Assembly: GCA_949130495.1 (NCBI GenBank)
Contig: OX422207.1
Coordinates: forward strand, 370,719,868-370,783,867
Direction: 5' to 3'
Source: Sambucus nigra
Taxonomy: Eukaryota > Streptophyta > Magnoliopsida > Dipsacales > Adoxaceae
Length of the DNA stretch: 64,000 nucleotides
This document shows positions 12,831 to 25,249 of this stretch, piece by piece. Made by a program: the position numbers and the translations under genes. Every line of letters begins with the position of its first letter. Positions within the stretch are counted from its first letter, which is position 1. Below the pieces are notes generated by a model, which saw only the letters and a program-made list of their open reading frames with translations, made no database searches and had not been told where the DNA came from.

Positions 12831-13004
12831 ATTAAAAATATTAATCGGATCAGATTATTAATGGATCGGAGTATATGAATCCAAATCCGTACCATTTAAT
12901 AAACGGGTAATTGGGTAATCGGATTTTAGGCATGCTCCATATCCACTTAAATGGATCGGATTCGGATTCGGATTTGGATAAAATCCGATCAATTGACAGG
13001 CCTA
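12435..13004. mobile_element. Non-autonomous hAT-type element (570 bp)
   Basis: It is flanked by a perfect 8-bp target duplication TCTTAGTC (12,427-12,434 and 13,005-13,012). Its ends are imperfect inverted repeats: TAGGCATGTAAATGGATCG at left, and TAGGCCTGTCAATTGATCG reading in from the right. Subterminal regions are packed with GGATCGGATTCGGAT-like repeats in both orientations, and the middle holds an (AT)n run at 12,784-12,822. No transposase is encoded. 8-bp duplications and such subterminal repeats are typical of hAT elements, which move by a transposase supplied in trans. Confidence 0.85.
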
Positions 13005-13137
13005 TCTTAGTCAACATCGTTAATGGTAAAAAACTTTTACGACAAAAAGGTCGGTAGAAATTCCTCTAGTAAAGGTTAGAAATCGTAACTCAAAAAGTGA
13101 TGAGCCTAAGATGAAGTCAAAATTCTTTTTCAAAAAT

Positions 13138-13690
13138 AATCCTCATCTTAAATGTTTAACTAGGATAATATCGAGGATAAACATAAGAGGGAAAAGATAA
13201 CTAGTTAGGCCAGTTTTATACAAATTAGTTCAAGGACAAGTATAGATTGATAATTACTACTTCTTCAGCTGAATTTTGAAAAAATAGTTTGAGAACATTC
13301 TAGCTAGTTTATTAATAAAAAAATGACCCTCATCTTAGATATAAAATATGGATACAATTTTGGATAAACGTAAAGGGATATATTAACTCATTAGACCAAT
13401 TTAATACAAATTTATTCTAGGGCAAGTCTTGATTAAATGTTGTCTACTTGCTTGGCTGATTTAAGTCAAATTGGTTAGAGGACTAAATATTTATTGCATT
13501 GATATCAATATCATCCTCGTCCTAATGAAAAAATCTAGTTATGAAGTAGAACCAGCATAAGAGGAATAGTAAGTTACGAGTTTTACTTGGAAAATTAACA
13601 AGTTATTTGGCTAGTATTAGTAAAAGTTAGTTTAAGAAAAAATTAATATTGCATTAACTTATTCAAATCATTTAAGAAAAACTGGTTAGA
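13138..13690. repeat. Degenerate ~185-bp tandem repeat, three units
   Basis: Units start near 13,138, 13,326 and 13,510. Each begins with a CCTC(A/G)TC phrase and later has GGATAAAC-TAA-GGGA, then a TTAG-CCA-TTT-ATACAAATT block in the first two. The third is more diverged. Confidence 0.5.
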
Positions 13691-16289
13691 AAACAAAATT
13701 TGAGGTAATAAAGCCATAACGAATGAACAAGGTTCGACCGATCAGGGGTTGGTAACAATAGTAGGGGATATTAACTCGAGACTTGACCTTATTTTTTAGA
13801 TAAATTAGCCAACCTCCTGGAAGGGTTAACCAAGTGATCAAGCCGACCCTCAACCGAAGTAAAATTAATAATGGTATAGCATCATCAGAGTAACCAACAC
13901 GAACCTCAATAGTGGCATATAAATAATTAGACCAATCCTTGGAGTGAAATAAAAGTTGACGACATAATCGAATCTCGACTTAGGCTAGTTCAGTGGTGAA
14001 CCTGACCTTAATTTAGAAGAAAAACTTCACAATCCTCCTAAGGATCGACCTTAACCCCGGAAGTCCCAATACGATAATAGACTAGAGATCATGGATATCT
14101 CCCCTCGTCCTTTGCAAATTGAAGGAGTTCCTAGAAAGAAATGAACTGGGCCTGAGCAAATCTAAGACCACTATTTTTTCTTAGATTAAATATCGAATTC
14201 CTTATAATCAACAAAAAATCTAATTCCAAAGCAAAAAAGTAAAAGATTTGCAGTTTGGTTACCACAGTTGAATAACTATTTTAATGAGAATAAAAAAATT
14301 GAGGGGATGAAGATTTCATGTATCCAAAATACCTCAAATAATCCCATTTGATGATATAATGTGGTCACGACACACGAGTCTCGAGTGTGGCAGGATCAAC
14401 CTATGAATAGTTTTTGTGATTATAAGGTAATTTGAGAGGTTTGATATCTTCCTTAATTATTTTCTTGCCATTATCACTCTGCATGATGTTCAAACAGAAC
14501 CATGATTGCCATTGGTCAGCCAAATCCATAATTTTCGAACACCAAGTAGGGGAGACTTGGAATTCTGTCACAATTTTGACTTACACACAAAGTGAGGAGA
14601 AAATAACTATGTTTGAACAAGTGAAGAATGTCTCAGATATAAATTGTCTTAAATGCAACTACATAAAAAAAGTGGTTCGTCCTGAGAAAATCCAACCATC
14701 ATACTGACACTCGGATGTAAATAAAGAAAAATAGAATACTACATGAACCACATTAATATCATCAAATCATCATCATAATGAGTTTCTTTGTATAGAAGTT
14801 TTCAAACCATATTTATTTAAACCGCCTGCAACTAAGAATTTATATATGGTCATTTGGTGGAGAACCCCATCAGAACTGATAAAGAATTAGACTTGTTTGG
14901 TTCGGACTCTCATCTTGTACCGGGCAAAGAATTGGCCTGAGAAATTAGACCTAACACTTCGTCTTTCTTTGAAACTACAAACCCCATCTGCAGCAATTTC
15001 TATTCTTTCTCAGATATAAAAAATTGGCTATGGAGGTGCTAAGAAACAACCATGAACCTTCAGAAAAAAACGTTTTGTATGCTGAAGGAATCTGTATCTG
15101 AACATGGAGACCTAGCGAAGAGGTTGGATTTTTACTTCGGTGATTTTTTATTCACATTAGTCGAGGATCGTCTTACTCTATGTATTTGGTCTGATCGAGA
15201 GAGGTAGGTACTTTAATATTTGTGAAGTTTTGGAACTCCCTTCTCCATCATGATCGAATTTATTACATCATCTAATCAATTTAACTCTCCCTTATGAGTC
15301 TCCACCTTGTTTTAACTAAGAACACGAGGATAATCAGCTAAAATTAGTTCAGCAGACCCAAAGTTCTCTACTATTATGACAAAATGAAAAATCTTAAATG
15401 AGGACCCTTGGTGAGATTAATTGGATTTTCTTGGTATCCTAGTTCGATTGAGTTTAGGTTAATGCTAAAAATTGGATAGGTCGATGCAAAAAAAAATTAG
15501 GAATAGTCTGATTTGTCCAAATCTGGTTTGTCCTAGGTAATTTGGACCCCTTACTTGCGACTCGTCTGCTGCATATGCTTCTTGGGTTATGTCGAATTGA
15601 CGTTATGCCCTAGTTCAATATTCTCACCTTGAAAACTATTGAACTGAAGGCATTCAGATGGACCCATCTTCCAACAGTCGACCATGGCATTGCCCCAAAT
15701 TCTTGGATAGAATATTTCAACTCCTAGCTATAGTAGACTCGGCCTAAATAATTTAAGTGATAACTAAACCCTTGAGTAATTTACCTTAGCTATCCCACAA
15801 GAACCTTAACTACAAGTCAATTATATATGAAGGCCTCCATTTCATATTAGGTATCGTGTAAATATGGGTTCGGCCTAAAGAGTTATAGATCCAACCTTGA
15901 CCCTCGACATACAAAGTCATGGATAAGAAAAAGGGAAATATGTTTTTTTCTAATGATTTAATGGGGTTTTTTTTCAAAAATAAACCCTCGAATAACAGTG
16001 AGTTGTCCAAAAATATCACTAAACTCTTAACAAAATTGGGTCGGCTAAGATTGATTTTTATGCCTCGTATGATATTGAGTTATGGTGATAAATTACATAG
16101 TACGATTTTTAATTCTCATTTGAGGAAACAATTATTTTGACTCTAAGATCGAGTCATGATCATGAGTTAAACGTCTCTTGTCTTGTTGGGAATTAGCTCA
16201 TATAATTGTGTGAACAACTTAAGCCCTCAGCTACAGTTGATTCGACCATAGCAATGAACCCTCGGTAAAAAAAAAGGGCCTATGAATGT

Positions 16290-16445
16290 GTTTTAAAGGG
16301 TTCAACCTCAATTATTATGGGAACCTACTTATGCCTTAACAATTTATTCCTCGATTTATCATGCCTAGTCCATCAAGGGTTTGTCCTCAGTTATTGTGGA
16401 CACCCACATATGCCTCGACCATTTATATTTCATCCATGAAGAGTT
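16290..16445. repeat. Degenerate ~75-bp repeated pair
   Basis: Two adjacent units share CCTCA-TTATT-TGG, ACC-AC-TATGCCT and CATTTAT phrases, with about 75-80 bp between equivalents. Confidence 0.5.
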
Positions 16446-16772
16446 GTGAGATCACCTAAGTCTAACCAAGATAACCCTCTGTCTTAAATTTCATAGGTAA
16501 TCATGTTCAATAAATTTTTAGATGTACCGGTAACAATCCTTTTTTGAAATATTGCACAAGTTCTCGAACCATCAGAAAGCTTCCCATGGTTTGATATAAA
16601 CTACTAGGATTGTGCACACAACCATATCAATAGGATGTCACCTCCTTATCTAGGTTGTGAACTGATCAAATTATACTAGAATCGGAATTATGATCTCTCA
16701 TAATTAAGAGAAACCCAACTCACCAAAATTCCCATAAATTACAATTGATCGACATTATATACAGTTTTTATT

Positions 16773-17269
16773 TGAAAATTTAATTGTGTGTTAATATTAG
16801 TTGGCTAGATTCCCGTGATAAAAAAATTTAGTCATTGAGTTTTTCAACTTATATAGACTTGATTCGTTATGATTGAGGCGCGATCATTTGTCTTAGATTA
16901 GACTTAAATGAACCTGTGATGGGTTGAATATTTTGCACACCATTCATTTAAGACTTTAGTTGATGTACATTCGCATTAGAATGAAGTTTATATCATTTTT
17001 ATGTATGTTGCGAATTGTACACGGCTAAATAAACAAGTGCACTTCGTTTTCTAAATCTTACGAGGATTTTGAAATATGTTTTAACAAGTGATTAAAAACA
17101 TTCTTAAATAGTTTTTATTCTGTTTTGAAAATGTTTTGGGACTTGTTGTTATACTCTGAACATGTTAACACATTTTTTTAAGTTTTATGCCTTAACCGTA
17201 CGGATATCCCTTTTTTGATCTCGTGAAAACGGTGACGCTTTCAAAACACCAAATTGTGTCCATAAATAT
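16773..17269 (+). repeat. Copia 5' LTR, first part
   Basis: About 490 bp aligning with 52,115-52,606, from TGAAAATTTAATTGTG to AAATTGTGTCCATA. It is interrupted by the LARD element and resumes at 28,344. Confidence 0.75.
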
Positions 17270-17660
17270 TATAACACCCCGGCCCAGATTTATGGATTAC
17301 CCATAGTTAACCCGGTTCGACCTGAGCGTTAGGTGTGAAGTGCAATGATACAACCTATACAAAGTTGCTAATCCAAAGAAACAACCTATACAATGATACT
17401 AATCCAATTTTAATTTAATTAACATTTCACTTGTTTAGCATGAAATTTCAATTTCAAGTTGAACAACGTGAGGGACACGTGGGAAACGTCCCCGTAATCC
17501 AAGCACACTGAACAAGTAATGTAAAATAAAAGAGAGTACTTACCTATGTAACGCTCCCAAAATAAAATCCCGATGGAAAAATATACAACAGTGTAATATA
17601 AGATCGAATGGCAGGAAGAAGACTCCAACAAGTTATACTTACATTCACATGCAACTACTT

Positions 17661-17663
<3 letters not shown>

Positions 17664-17693
<30 letters not shown>
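17664..17693. repeat. (CA)n microsatellite
   Basis: About 15 CA units in the LARD left LTR. The right LTR has an AT run at the equivalent place (near 25,657). Confidence 0.95.
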
Positions 17694-17695
<2 letters not shown>

Positions 17696-20009
17696 ACATG
17701 TATCTATGTTTGAATGCATGAAATCATTTTATTTTCGAAATGTCATTTATCCCGATTGATTCACCTTAATCTTATAAAAGACTTCATCTTTGTTAATTGA
17801 CATTCATCCCTTTATTTAACACATATGGTTAAGTACTTGAAACATCTACATTTTGTTTAATCGAAAACCATTTCTTTACCGAAATTACCTTTTTCATTTA
17901 AAACGATCCACACTTTATATTTTCATTAAAAATCACTCATTCAACACACATGAACACCTTGTTAGAAAATACTTGTTTAGCTTTCTAAAACCTTTCTCTA
18001 ACACACGTTTGTGTTAATTATGGGTTAATCGTTCTTAGGTTTCTTAACAACCCATTTAATCACTACCATTTACCGTTCCTTTACTTTATGGACATTATTC
18101 AATTTATACTTTTCTTGTCCACTTTAACTCTTACCGGAACACTTATTAATTCATTCAATTAAGGCTATATTTACACATTTACCACACAAACCTTTTATTT
18201 CTATGTTCCATATTCCTTTATCTTTCTCTCGTAATCTTCTAATAAATCGCGTACTTTAATGGGCTCCACACCGCCAAGGATGCCACCATATGCCCTGGCC
18301 AATAATTTTGGGTATTTCACCCCAGGGCTCCGGGACCTCCTTATTATCCCGGTGTCATCGAGTCTTTATTAATAAGTTTTAACAATTTTCAAATGCCCAC
18401 ATAATCCCACCTTTCCTTTTTTACTAGTCGAAGCCAAAATTCAGGGTTTCACCCCAACTTGTGTTACACTTTGAAAATCCTTATTTCATGTCCCTTACAT
18501 TTAAGACTTATGTTATTCCAAATCATATTCATTTAGTACCAATTTGTGCAACACTCTTTCCAATATTTTTACTTCCTAAAAATGTTCCACTTGAAGTAAA
18601 TCACCATCTTACCCTTTTATTTCCATTGTTGTACTCTTCTTCTAATTTCATAACTGTTAATCTCCCTAAAAATATTATTAAGTTAAACACACCAACTTCT
18701 CAGTGTTTTAACCCATTAACACTTATTTAACACCCTTTATAACCATTTTTTCAAGTTATATTTTCTTCCCTTTTTTTATCCAAGAAGCTCAATTACATTT
18801 AAAGACTATTCCTCCAAGAAAATACCATTTCCTTTCATTAACACATGTAGTCCTACGTCCTTACAATTATGATATTTTTAATAACTTTTCACACACATCA
18901 AGGGATGAAATATCATTCTTCTTTATCTCATGTTTAAACCCAATAAAACCTCGTTAAACTTGTCTATATGTTTATCATCAAAATATTGCAAATTTATATG
19001 CATGAGAAGAAGAATTTTAATCCTAAAATTATATTAAATGGGTTAAACACATAATTTGTTCTAGAAGTTCATAACACTTGGAAAAATATACTTTTCAAGG
19101 CATAAGGACATTTTTATTTCTTCAAACTCAAATAAATGTCCAACTTTCATAAAATCTTCATTTTTGCAAGAACCCTTGAATCATTATTTTAGAGATGAGT
19201 ATGATTTCAAAACATTTTATTCCATAAATATTTATCATCAAGCTTCTATAATATACATTATTTTCACAAAAATTCCAATCTTCGTTTTTCAAGAAAGCTT
19301 TGGAATATTCATTCATCATTTATCCTTAACAAAATAATACTCTGCAACATTTTTATCCCATAAAATGTTAAATATTAATCTACTAGAAACCTAACATTTT
19401 ATTCATATTAATCGTACTCTCTAAGTGACCAGACTACTTATATGAAAATAGAATTATAATACTAAAAGTAGATTTTTTTCACCTCAAATGAAGCTCCAGC
19501 AATGGAAGGCATGAAATGCTTAAGAAGAGGGCAACCTCTCACGTCCTAAGGTGGCTATAGAGAGGTTTCCTACCTCCACCAAGCTTGTCTCCATGAAAGC
19601 TCCATCAAAAACCCTCTTTAAGCTCCAAAATCATCCATACTCATTTTCTTCAGAACTCCTAATAACACTTCCAAAATCTGTAGCTTTCCCAACATTGGTG
19701 GAAATGGGTATTTGGGGCTTGGATATGGTAAGATACCAGAGAAATATGATGGACTAAGGTGGAGTAATGTTGTGGCATGGTGGTTTATGGTAGGGAGATG
19801 TGGAAAATGCATAAAAATGGTGGAAGATCCACCCCTCTCTCTCTCTCTTCTTCCAACTCAAAATCCCCAAAATAAACCCCAAACAAGCCTTATAAAATCC
19901 CCCAAGCACCAAAATCTCCATCTTGCCCAATGTGGGCATGAAAAAATTCGACACCTCACTAAATAAAGGGCTACACAAGGGAAAGAAAAAATTATAAAAT
20001 CTGGGAAAC

Positions 20010-20222
20010 ATTGTTCGAGCGAGAATTGCCTCTCGTTCGAACGAGAAGGGTTTGTCATTTGAATGACATTCGAATGACCCAGACCTGTTATACAGACAAA
20101 CCTCGTTTGAAGCTCGTTCGATCCCCACTTCGAATGACTTGGCCTACTCGTTCAAACGACTTATCTTCATTCAAATGAAACTCTAATCTCATTCGAACGA
20201 CCTTCCATTTGTTTGAACAATT
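20010..20222. repeat. TCGTTCGAACGA palindrome array, LARD left LTR
   Basis: Many variants of CTCGTTCGAACGAG and CATTCGAACGAC over about 210 bp, only 180-390 bp from the LTR 5' end. It is matched by 27,958-28,160 in the other LTR. Confidence 0.85.
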
Positions 20223-20397
20223 ATTTTCTGAATTTATCCAAATTGTCCAATTTTACCACAAATTAATATTATAATAACGCCTCTAAAATCAGTCAAATAC
20301 AGATATAAACCCAATTACAATGATACAAATCCCAAGGTTTTCATATCGTTACAACTTATGAGGGAAAATAATAAAATATTGAGAGGGGGGTATTACA

Positions 20398-21712
20398 TTC
20401 TTCCCTCCTTAGGAAATTTTATCCCCGAAATTATTGACCTTTCAATTTATTAATTCCATGGGGTTTAAAGACTCTTATACTACATCATGGGATTCCTCTA
20501 TGGCTAAATAATCAAATTCCTCAATATCTAAGATCACAATGCACACCCTTACCCATGGATTATCACCAAAAGCTTAACACGTGATATACTGTAACATTCA
20601 CCGTTATACTAAACAACAACATCGCATACCCATCCTCGAGTCTCCACTTGCCTGATAATCACGTTCAATCTTGTCCCAACACTACCCGACTAATACCCCA
20701 ACATACCAGTGCCCCTACTGGGAAACCCTCTCTAGTGATCGACACTCACCCAAGAGAGGGTCATAATACAATCCACGATCAAACTCATCATCAAGATTTC
20801 CCCCTTTGATTTCCCCCCTTTGGGGTGCCACTTTTAAGTCTCCAGATGTCATCATCAATCTAAGTCCCAAATACATTTCCTCAGACTCCTCAAAATCAAG
20901 TGTCACACTGTATACCTATAGTCATAACCTAACCTTCACTACGATCGTTACCAAGATGCTAAAACTTCTTTATACCATTCTTAACTGGTTTCCTAAGGAA
21001 ACCAAACATACTATATATGATAGTCCTTAGGTCGACAAGAATTCATCATCCCTGACTTTCTCATCATGGGTATGCTTTACCAACTCCTCAATAGCCACTT
21101 CATGACTACTAAGTGCTCACAAAGACACTTGTCTAATAACTTTTACACATGGAGCACCTGTACCATTGAACACCTCGAGACGTCGTAATAATTCGATCTC
21201 TATTCCCAATGAAACCACACATAATTAGTCCTACGGACACTCAAAGATGCCTTTAAACAATATTCACACTAGGATCACCTCGTATCAAGCCATTAATGAC
21301 GCCATTAAAATGATACTGACACTTAGATAAAAATCTTATCTTTAATCAATGGTTGTGACCCCTAGGCCACGTACTAAATCATAAACTAACACCATTGAGG
21401 ATATCTACAGGATACAGAATGTCTCCTATACCCCCCGCCCCCTAGGTCTGCAGCGCGAACTTCGCTAAAGATCTTATCTATCAAAATCGCATCTTAACTC
21501 TTAAGACCCTGGCATGGAAGGCTATCTAGAGTTCACTCCTAAGCCTACCTAACTATCATTGTTGCATATGTAACATACTTACTGCAATTTTTCAATAACT
21601 CTCATCATCATACCTTGTGAGGTATGACTTTCAATCAACAACCGCTAAGACACATAACATTTTACCAACTCAAACTGAGTACACATCCAACATGTTAACC
21701 AACACGATTCCC
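20398..21712 (-). other. LARD internal region, 3' part, with polypurine tract
   Basis: The first bases, read on the minus strand, give the purine tract AAGGAGGGAAGAA ending at the LTR. The rest has no recognisable coding similarity. The last five bases (TTCCC) are the target duplication of the solo LTR that follows. Confidence 0.7.
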
Positions 21713-23517
21713 TATAACACCTCGTATAATTAAATACCGGGTGATCAGTCCTTTATTAAATTAAAATCAAGGTGAACAGCTGCTTTATTATCAGCATGAC
21801 TATCGTAAAATAATATTTCCAATTTGAACACCCTAAATAATTAAGCTAAGTGTCAAAACAATTTAAAGTCTTATTTTCATTTTATTAAATTCCAATATGA
21901 AAACCTTTATTAATAACCAACAGTTTAAGAATCACATAAATACTAAGGTTGGCAATTAACACACATGAATTAAACCATCTAGATAAACCAAACCAAGTTA
22001 TGAACTATAAATGAAATCATCTTGACAAGAGTTAACTCCCAAAGAGTACCAAATACTACAAATAACATAAACATAAATCTCTAACAAATACAAACGGAGT
22101 AGGAAATCGGGCCACACATGCCCTAACTAAGCACATTTAAAGTAAGAATAGAATCAATGATGAGGTCGTCTAAAGCGAAGGCCTGCAACTCCCACATAAG
22201 CTGTAGCATATCCAGTCCAAAGAATCTAATCATGATGCCCCTGTGGCTGGGCACCTATAATACATATATATATATATATATATATATAAGAGAAAGAGAA
22301 ATAACAGGAAACGGGTCAGAGCCCGAGTGTAAAACAGTTTTAAAAATAGTTTAGCAAGTATTTAAAATGCTTACTGGCTAATATAACCACCATGTTAGTG
22401 CACGATACCCTCTTGAGAATTCTCACCTCTCATCTAGTGTGCACGCCTACCCTACTACTGATCACATAAGTCTATCTCACTTATCCTCCCATAAATTTCT
22501 ATCCCGAGAAGTACTAAGGCCATAATATTTAGTTTTAGAAAATCATTATTTTCCATATTCTTACATTACTTAGAACCACTTAGTATCGTTAAAAAATTCA
22601 TGAACACTTGTTATAAAGCTGAAGCATTATTCATTTCTTAACTACTTATACACACAGTAGAAAGTTTCCATATATATCAATCACTCATATAATATATACT
22701 ATCCGCACCCCACATAAATCTATGGTGCTGGCAAACTCTGCTATCAAGTCCTCGTTTCACTCATACTAAGGGAAATACTAGTTCGGAATCACTCTCGAAC
22801 TGTATTAACGCAATACACATACAAATGGAGGCGAAGCATAGTTATAAGTCACTAAGAGATTAGCACATACCCCTCACATCTCTTAGGACCGTCTGAGTAT
22901 CATTCTCAGATAGCTTGTACCAAGGAATCCTAGGTTTTAGGGTACAAGTCAGTATCCCCAATAAAGGTCCGATCGAGATAAGACGGTCCCGATGCGGCAA
23001 CCTCCGTGATAGCAAGTAGCGTGGGTATGATTTTTACACAGATATATAACATATGCACAGTCCCACAGTCATACATATAAATACTAACATTTTCCAAATT
23101 AGGTGCGCCCACAACCCATAATGATTATTATCCGTTCTTAGCACTAATTACTCAATTATCTCGCATACTGGATTTGTCTTTTTTATTCTCATTTATAATT
23201 TATTTCATACTTACTTCTCATCTCTCGAAGTACTCTCTCACTAATAAAATTTCAGTAGGTATACCCTCACTTACCTATTTGGTATAAATCTTTCACGAGT
23301 CTCAATCGTTAGTGAACGTGCGCACAATTTCTAGTGTATGAATAACTCCCCGTTTACCCACAATTTCATCCCATAGTAAATTTCACTCAACGGATTCTAC
23401 TTAGACCCTACTGGTCCTCTTTATAACCCATTGTACTCTATAAATAATAATAAAGGGTTACTATGTATCTTAACTGGGTTAAATAAAAAAGGAGAAAATA
23501 TGCACTTTTCCAGGAGG

Positions 23518-23555
23518 GATCGATCGATCGATGCTCTTGGTCGATCGATCAATCA
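23518..23555. repeat. GATCGATC palindrome array in solo LTR
   Basis: Two runs of overlapping CGATCGAT words about 1.1 kb from the LTR start. It uses the same word as the LTR at 1-2695 although the surrounding LTR belongs to another subfamily. Confidence 0.85.
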
Positions 23556-23998
23556 AGCAGTTCTTGCCCAGTTTGCTGCAAATTTCAACCTGTGGGTTAA
23601 ACAATTCTAACTCCTACAAACCTCTATAATTTCATCCCAAACTCCCAACCAAGTTATCCAAATGTATAAGCAATGTATATAAACAAGTTCTAACGTAAAA
23701 ACATCAATAAATCCTCAACGAATCAATCAAAAAGGGGTTTAATCTCAGATTTATTTATAAAACCAAATTTTGCATGAATAATCGCAAACCTCTATTTTAA
23801 TCCATATTTTTCTTCCCAAATATCATAATAAATTCATGGGTAATCCTCTACATATGATCACGATTTCAGACTATATGGATTCTCCCTACAACACATACAA
23901 ATTCTCTTCCAAAACGTATAATTCTTCAATTAAAACATATGATTTTCATTCCTAGACTAACATGGAAGGAATACCAACTATAAATCAGCAAGATATAT

Positions 23999-24007
23999 AC
24001 TTGCCTA
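23999..24007 (-). promoter_or_regulatory. Candidate GC-type splice donor in solo LTR
   Basis: TAGGCAAGT on the minus strand, 668 bp from the LTR start, at the position equivalent to the other LTRs. Confidence 0.4.
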
Positions 24008-24299
24008 GAATTCAAGGGTCTTATTTATTGATGAAAATTATATGGTTGCGTTCCTCATCATGCGATCTATGTTTTGGTGGTGGTTGCGGTGCAATCGGGT
24101 GAGTTCTAGGCCTTGGATTGCTTGAAAACTCTTCACCTTCTTCTCTAATGGTTGGGCTTAGGTTTTTTGTTTGTTAACCCTAAGATACAACTCCAAATGG
24201 CTAATATATACTAAGAAAATTCGTGGGTTTAATTACCCAAAAATAAAAAATGTCTATAATACCCTCTCGGGATGTAAATTAGGCCTAAAAACTCCCCGA

Positions 24300-24319
24300 G
24301 ACCCAAACTAAACCCCCGG
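24300..24319 (-). promoter_or_regulatory. Conserved U3 box in solo LTR
   Basis: GACCCAAACTAAACCCCCGG, identical to the boxes at 36,146, 43,946 and (reverse complement) 62,990. Confidence 0.5.
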
Positions 24320-24675
24320 GTACACTTTTCTAACTATCCTGACCCTTAAGGACACTTTGATGCTCTCGAAACGACCATATGGGCGACTTATAATATATTC
24401 ACTTTTATAATAATAATTTAGTCTTGACACGACACGGGCGCGTCACGACTTAAATTTCCATAATTGCCATATTATTCACTCGTGACAATATTAATAAAAT
24501 CAATCACATATATTATTTTACTCATCTAGTAATATTCAACAATTATCCAGTAATTACTAAGTCACATCACGCTAGTAAATATTTAAAATAAATTTTTGGA
24601 TTAATATTAAATTAATATCTCAAATAAATTTAATAATTCCCCAATTTTAAAAGCCATAAAAATACAGGTATTACA

Positions 24676-25234
24676 TTCCCCATTTCTACCAAATCACCAG
24701 TTGTCATACAACACGATACTATGCCAAGGATCAAATTTTCCTGATTACATCACCGTTATTATTCTGCCGAAAGTAGCGCACCTTAAAACTCAATGCATTC
24801 TTATCACAACCATCATTGCCTAGGCATGGCACTCTAGTCACCTAATATTCAGAATTAGCTCTACAAAATTCATATTTCTAATTGACTGCACATCAATAAG
24901 CTCTATCAACACCTCAACAGACCTTTCATATCATCAAGGGATGATATTCAAACATCCAACACTAAAAACCGTGATGTCACCACTATTGGCTCACACAGAA
25001 ACTCGCATATTACTAATATATCTTTACCAAAAGCACAAAAGGAATTAATAACAACTATATTGGTCATATGACACTTGGAAATTATTCACCCATCCTGCTA
25101 ACCTCTTTGAGTTCACCGTCGAGGACATGAACAAAAATCGTCACCAAAACAAGCGTGACCAGCCCAAACGAACACTAATGTCAAAAGATCTACCGACCAC
25201 ACCACATCACTCCTAAAAGGAAACTTGAACCTAG
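24676..25234 (-). other. LARD internal region, 5' part (non-coding)
   Basis: Resumes after the second TTCCC copy and leads to the PBS. No gag-like frame is visible. Confidence 0.65.
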
Positions 25235-25247
25235 AGATCTGATACCA
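25235..25247 (-). promoter_or_regulatory. LARD primer-binding site
   Basis: The minus-strand sequence TGGTATCAGATCT is two bases from the LTR end. It is the Met-type PBS with decay at its 3' end. Confidence 0.8.
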
Positions 25248-25249
25248 AT

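Larger units (their letters stand above)
13013..16772. other. Unassigned, heavily decayed sequence
   Basis: No open frame with recognisable similarity. It contains a degenerate ~185-bp tandem repeat (13,138-13,690) and a ~75-bp repeated pair (16,290-16,445). There are scattered related phrases such as CTATAGTAGACTCGGCC (near 15,730) and CAGCTACAGTTGATTCGACC (near 16,225). Such phrasing resembles LTR or untranslated regions of Tat/Ogre-type elements, but I cannot prove it. The right edge is the copia LTR start. Confidence 0.45.
17270..20397 (-). repeat. LARD 3' LTR
   Basis: From TATAACACCCCGG to GGGTATTACA, and aligns along its whole length with 25,250-28,343, moderately diverged. It contains a (CA)n run at 17,664-17,693, a CT run near 19,833 and a palindrome array at 20,010-20,222. 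On its own strand the LTR ends in TA rather than CA. Confidence 0.85.
21713..24675 (-). mobile_element. Solo Tekay-like LTR nested in the LARD
   Basis: A 2.96-kb LTR flanked by the perfect 5-bp duplication TTCCC (21,708-21,712 and 24,676-24,680), with no internal region. This is the product expected from recombination between the two LTRs of one insertion. It is closest to the 9,294-12,348 LTR: it shares the GGTGATCAGTCCTTTATTAAATT-type opening, the U3 box at 24,300-24,319 and the layout, with an (AT)n run near 22,262. Its left edge reads TATAAC instead of TGTGAC. Confidence 0.92.

Noticed and set aside
20010..20222. CRISPR-like array
   Set aside because: The repeated words are short self-complementary motifs with irregular spacing inside a plant LTR, with no leader or cas genes.
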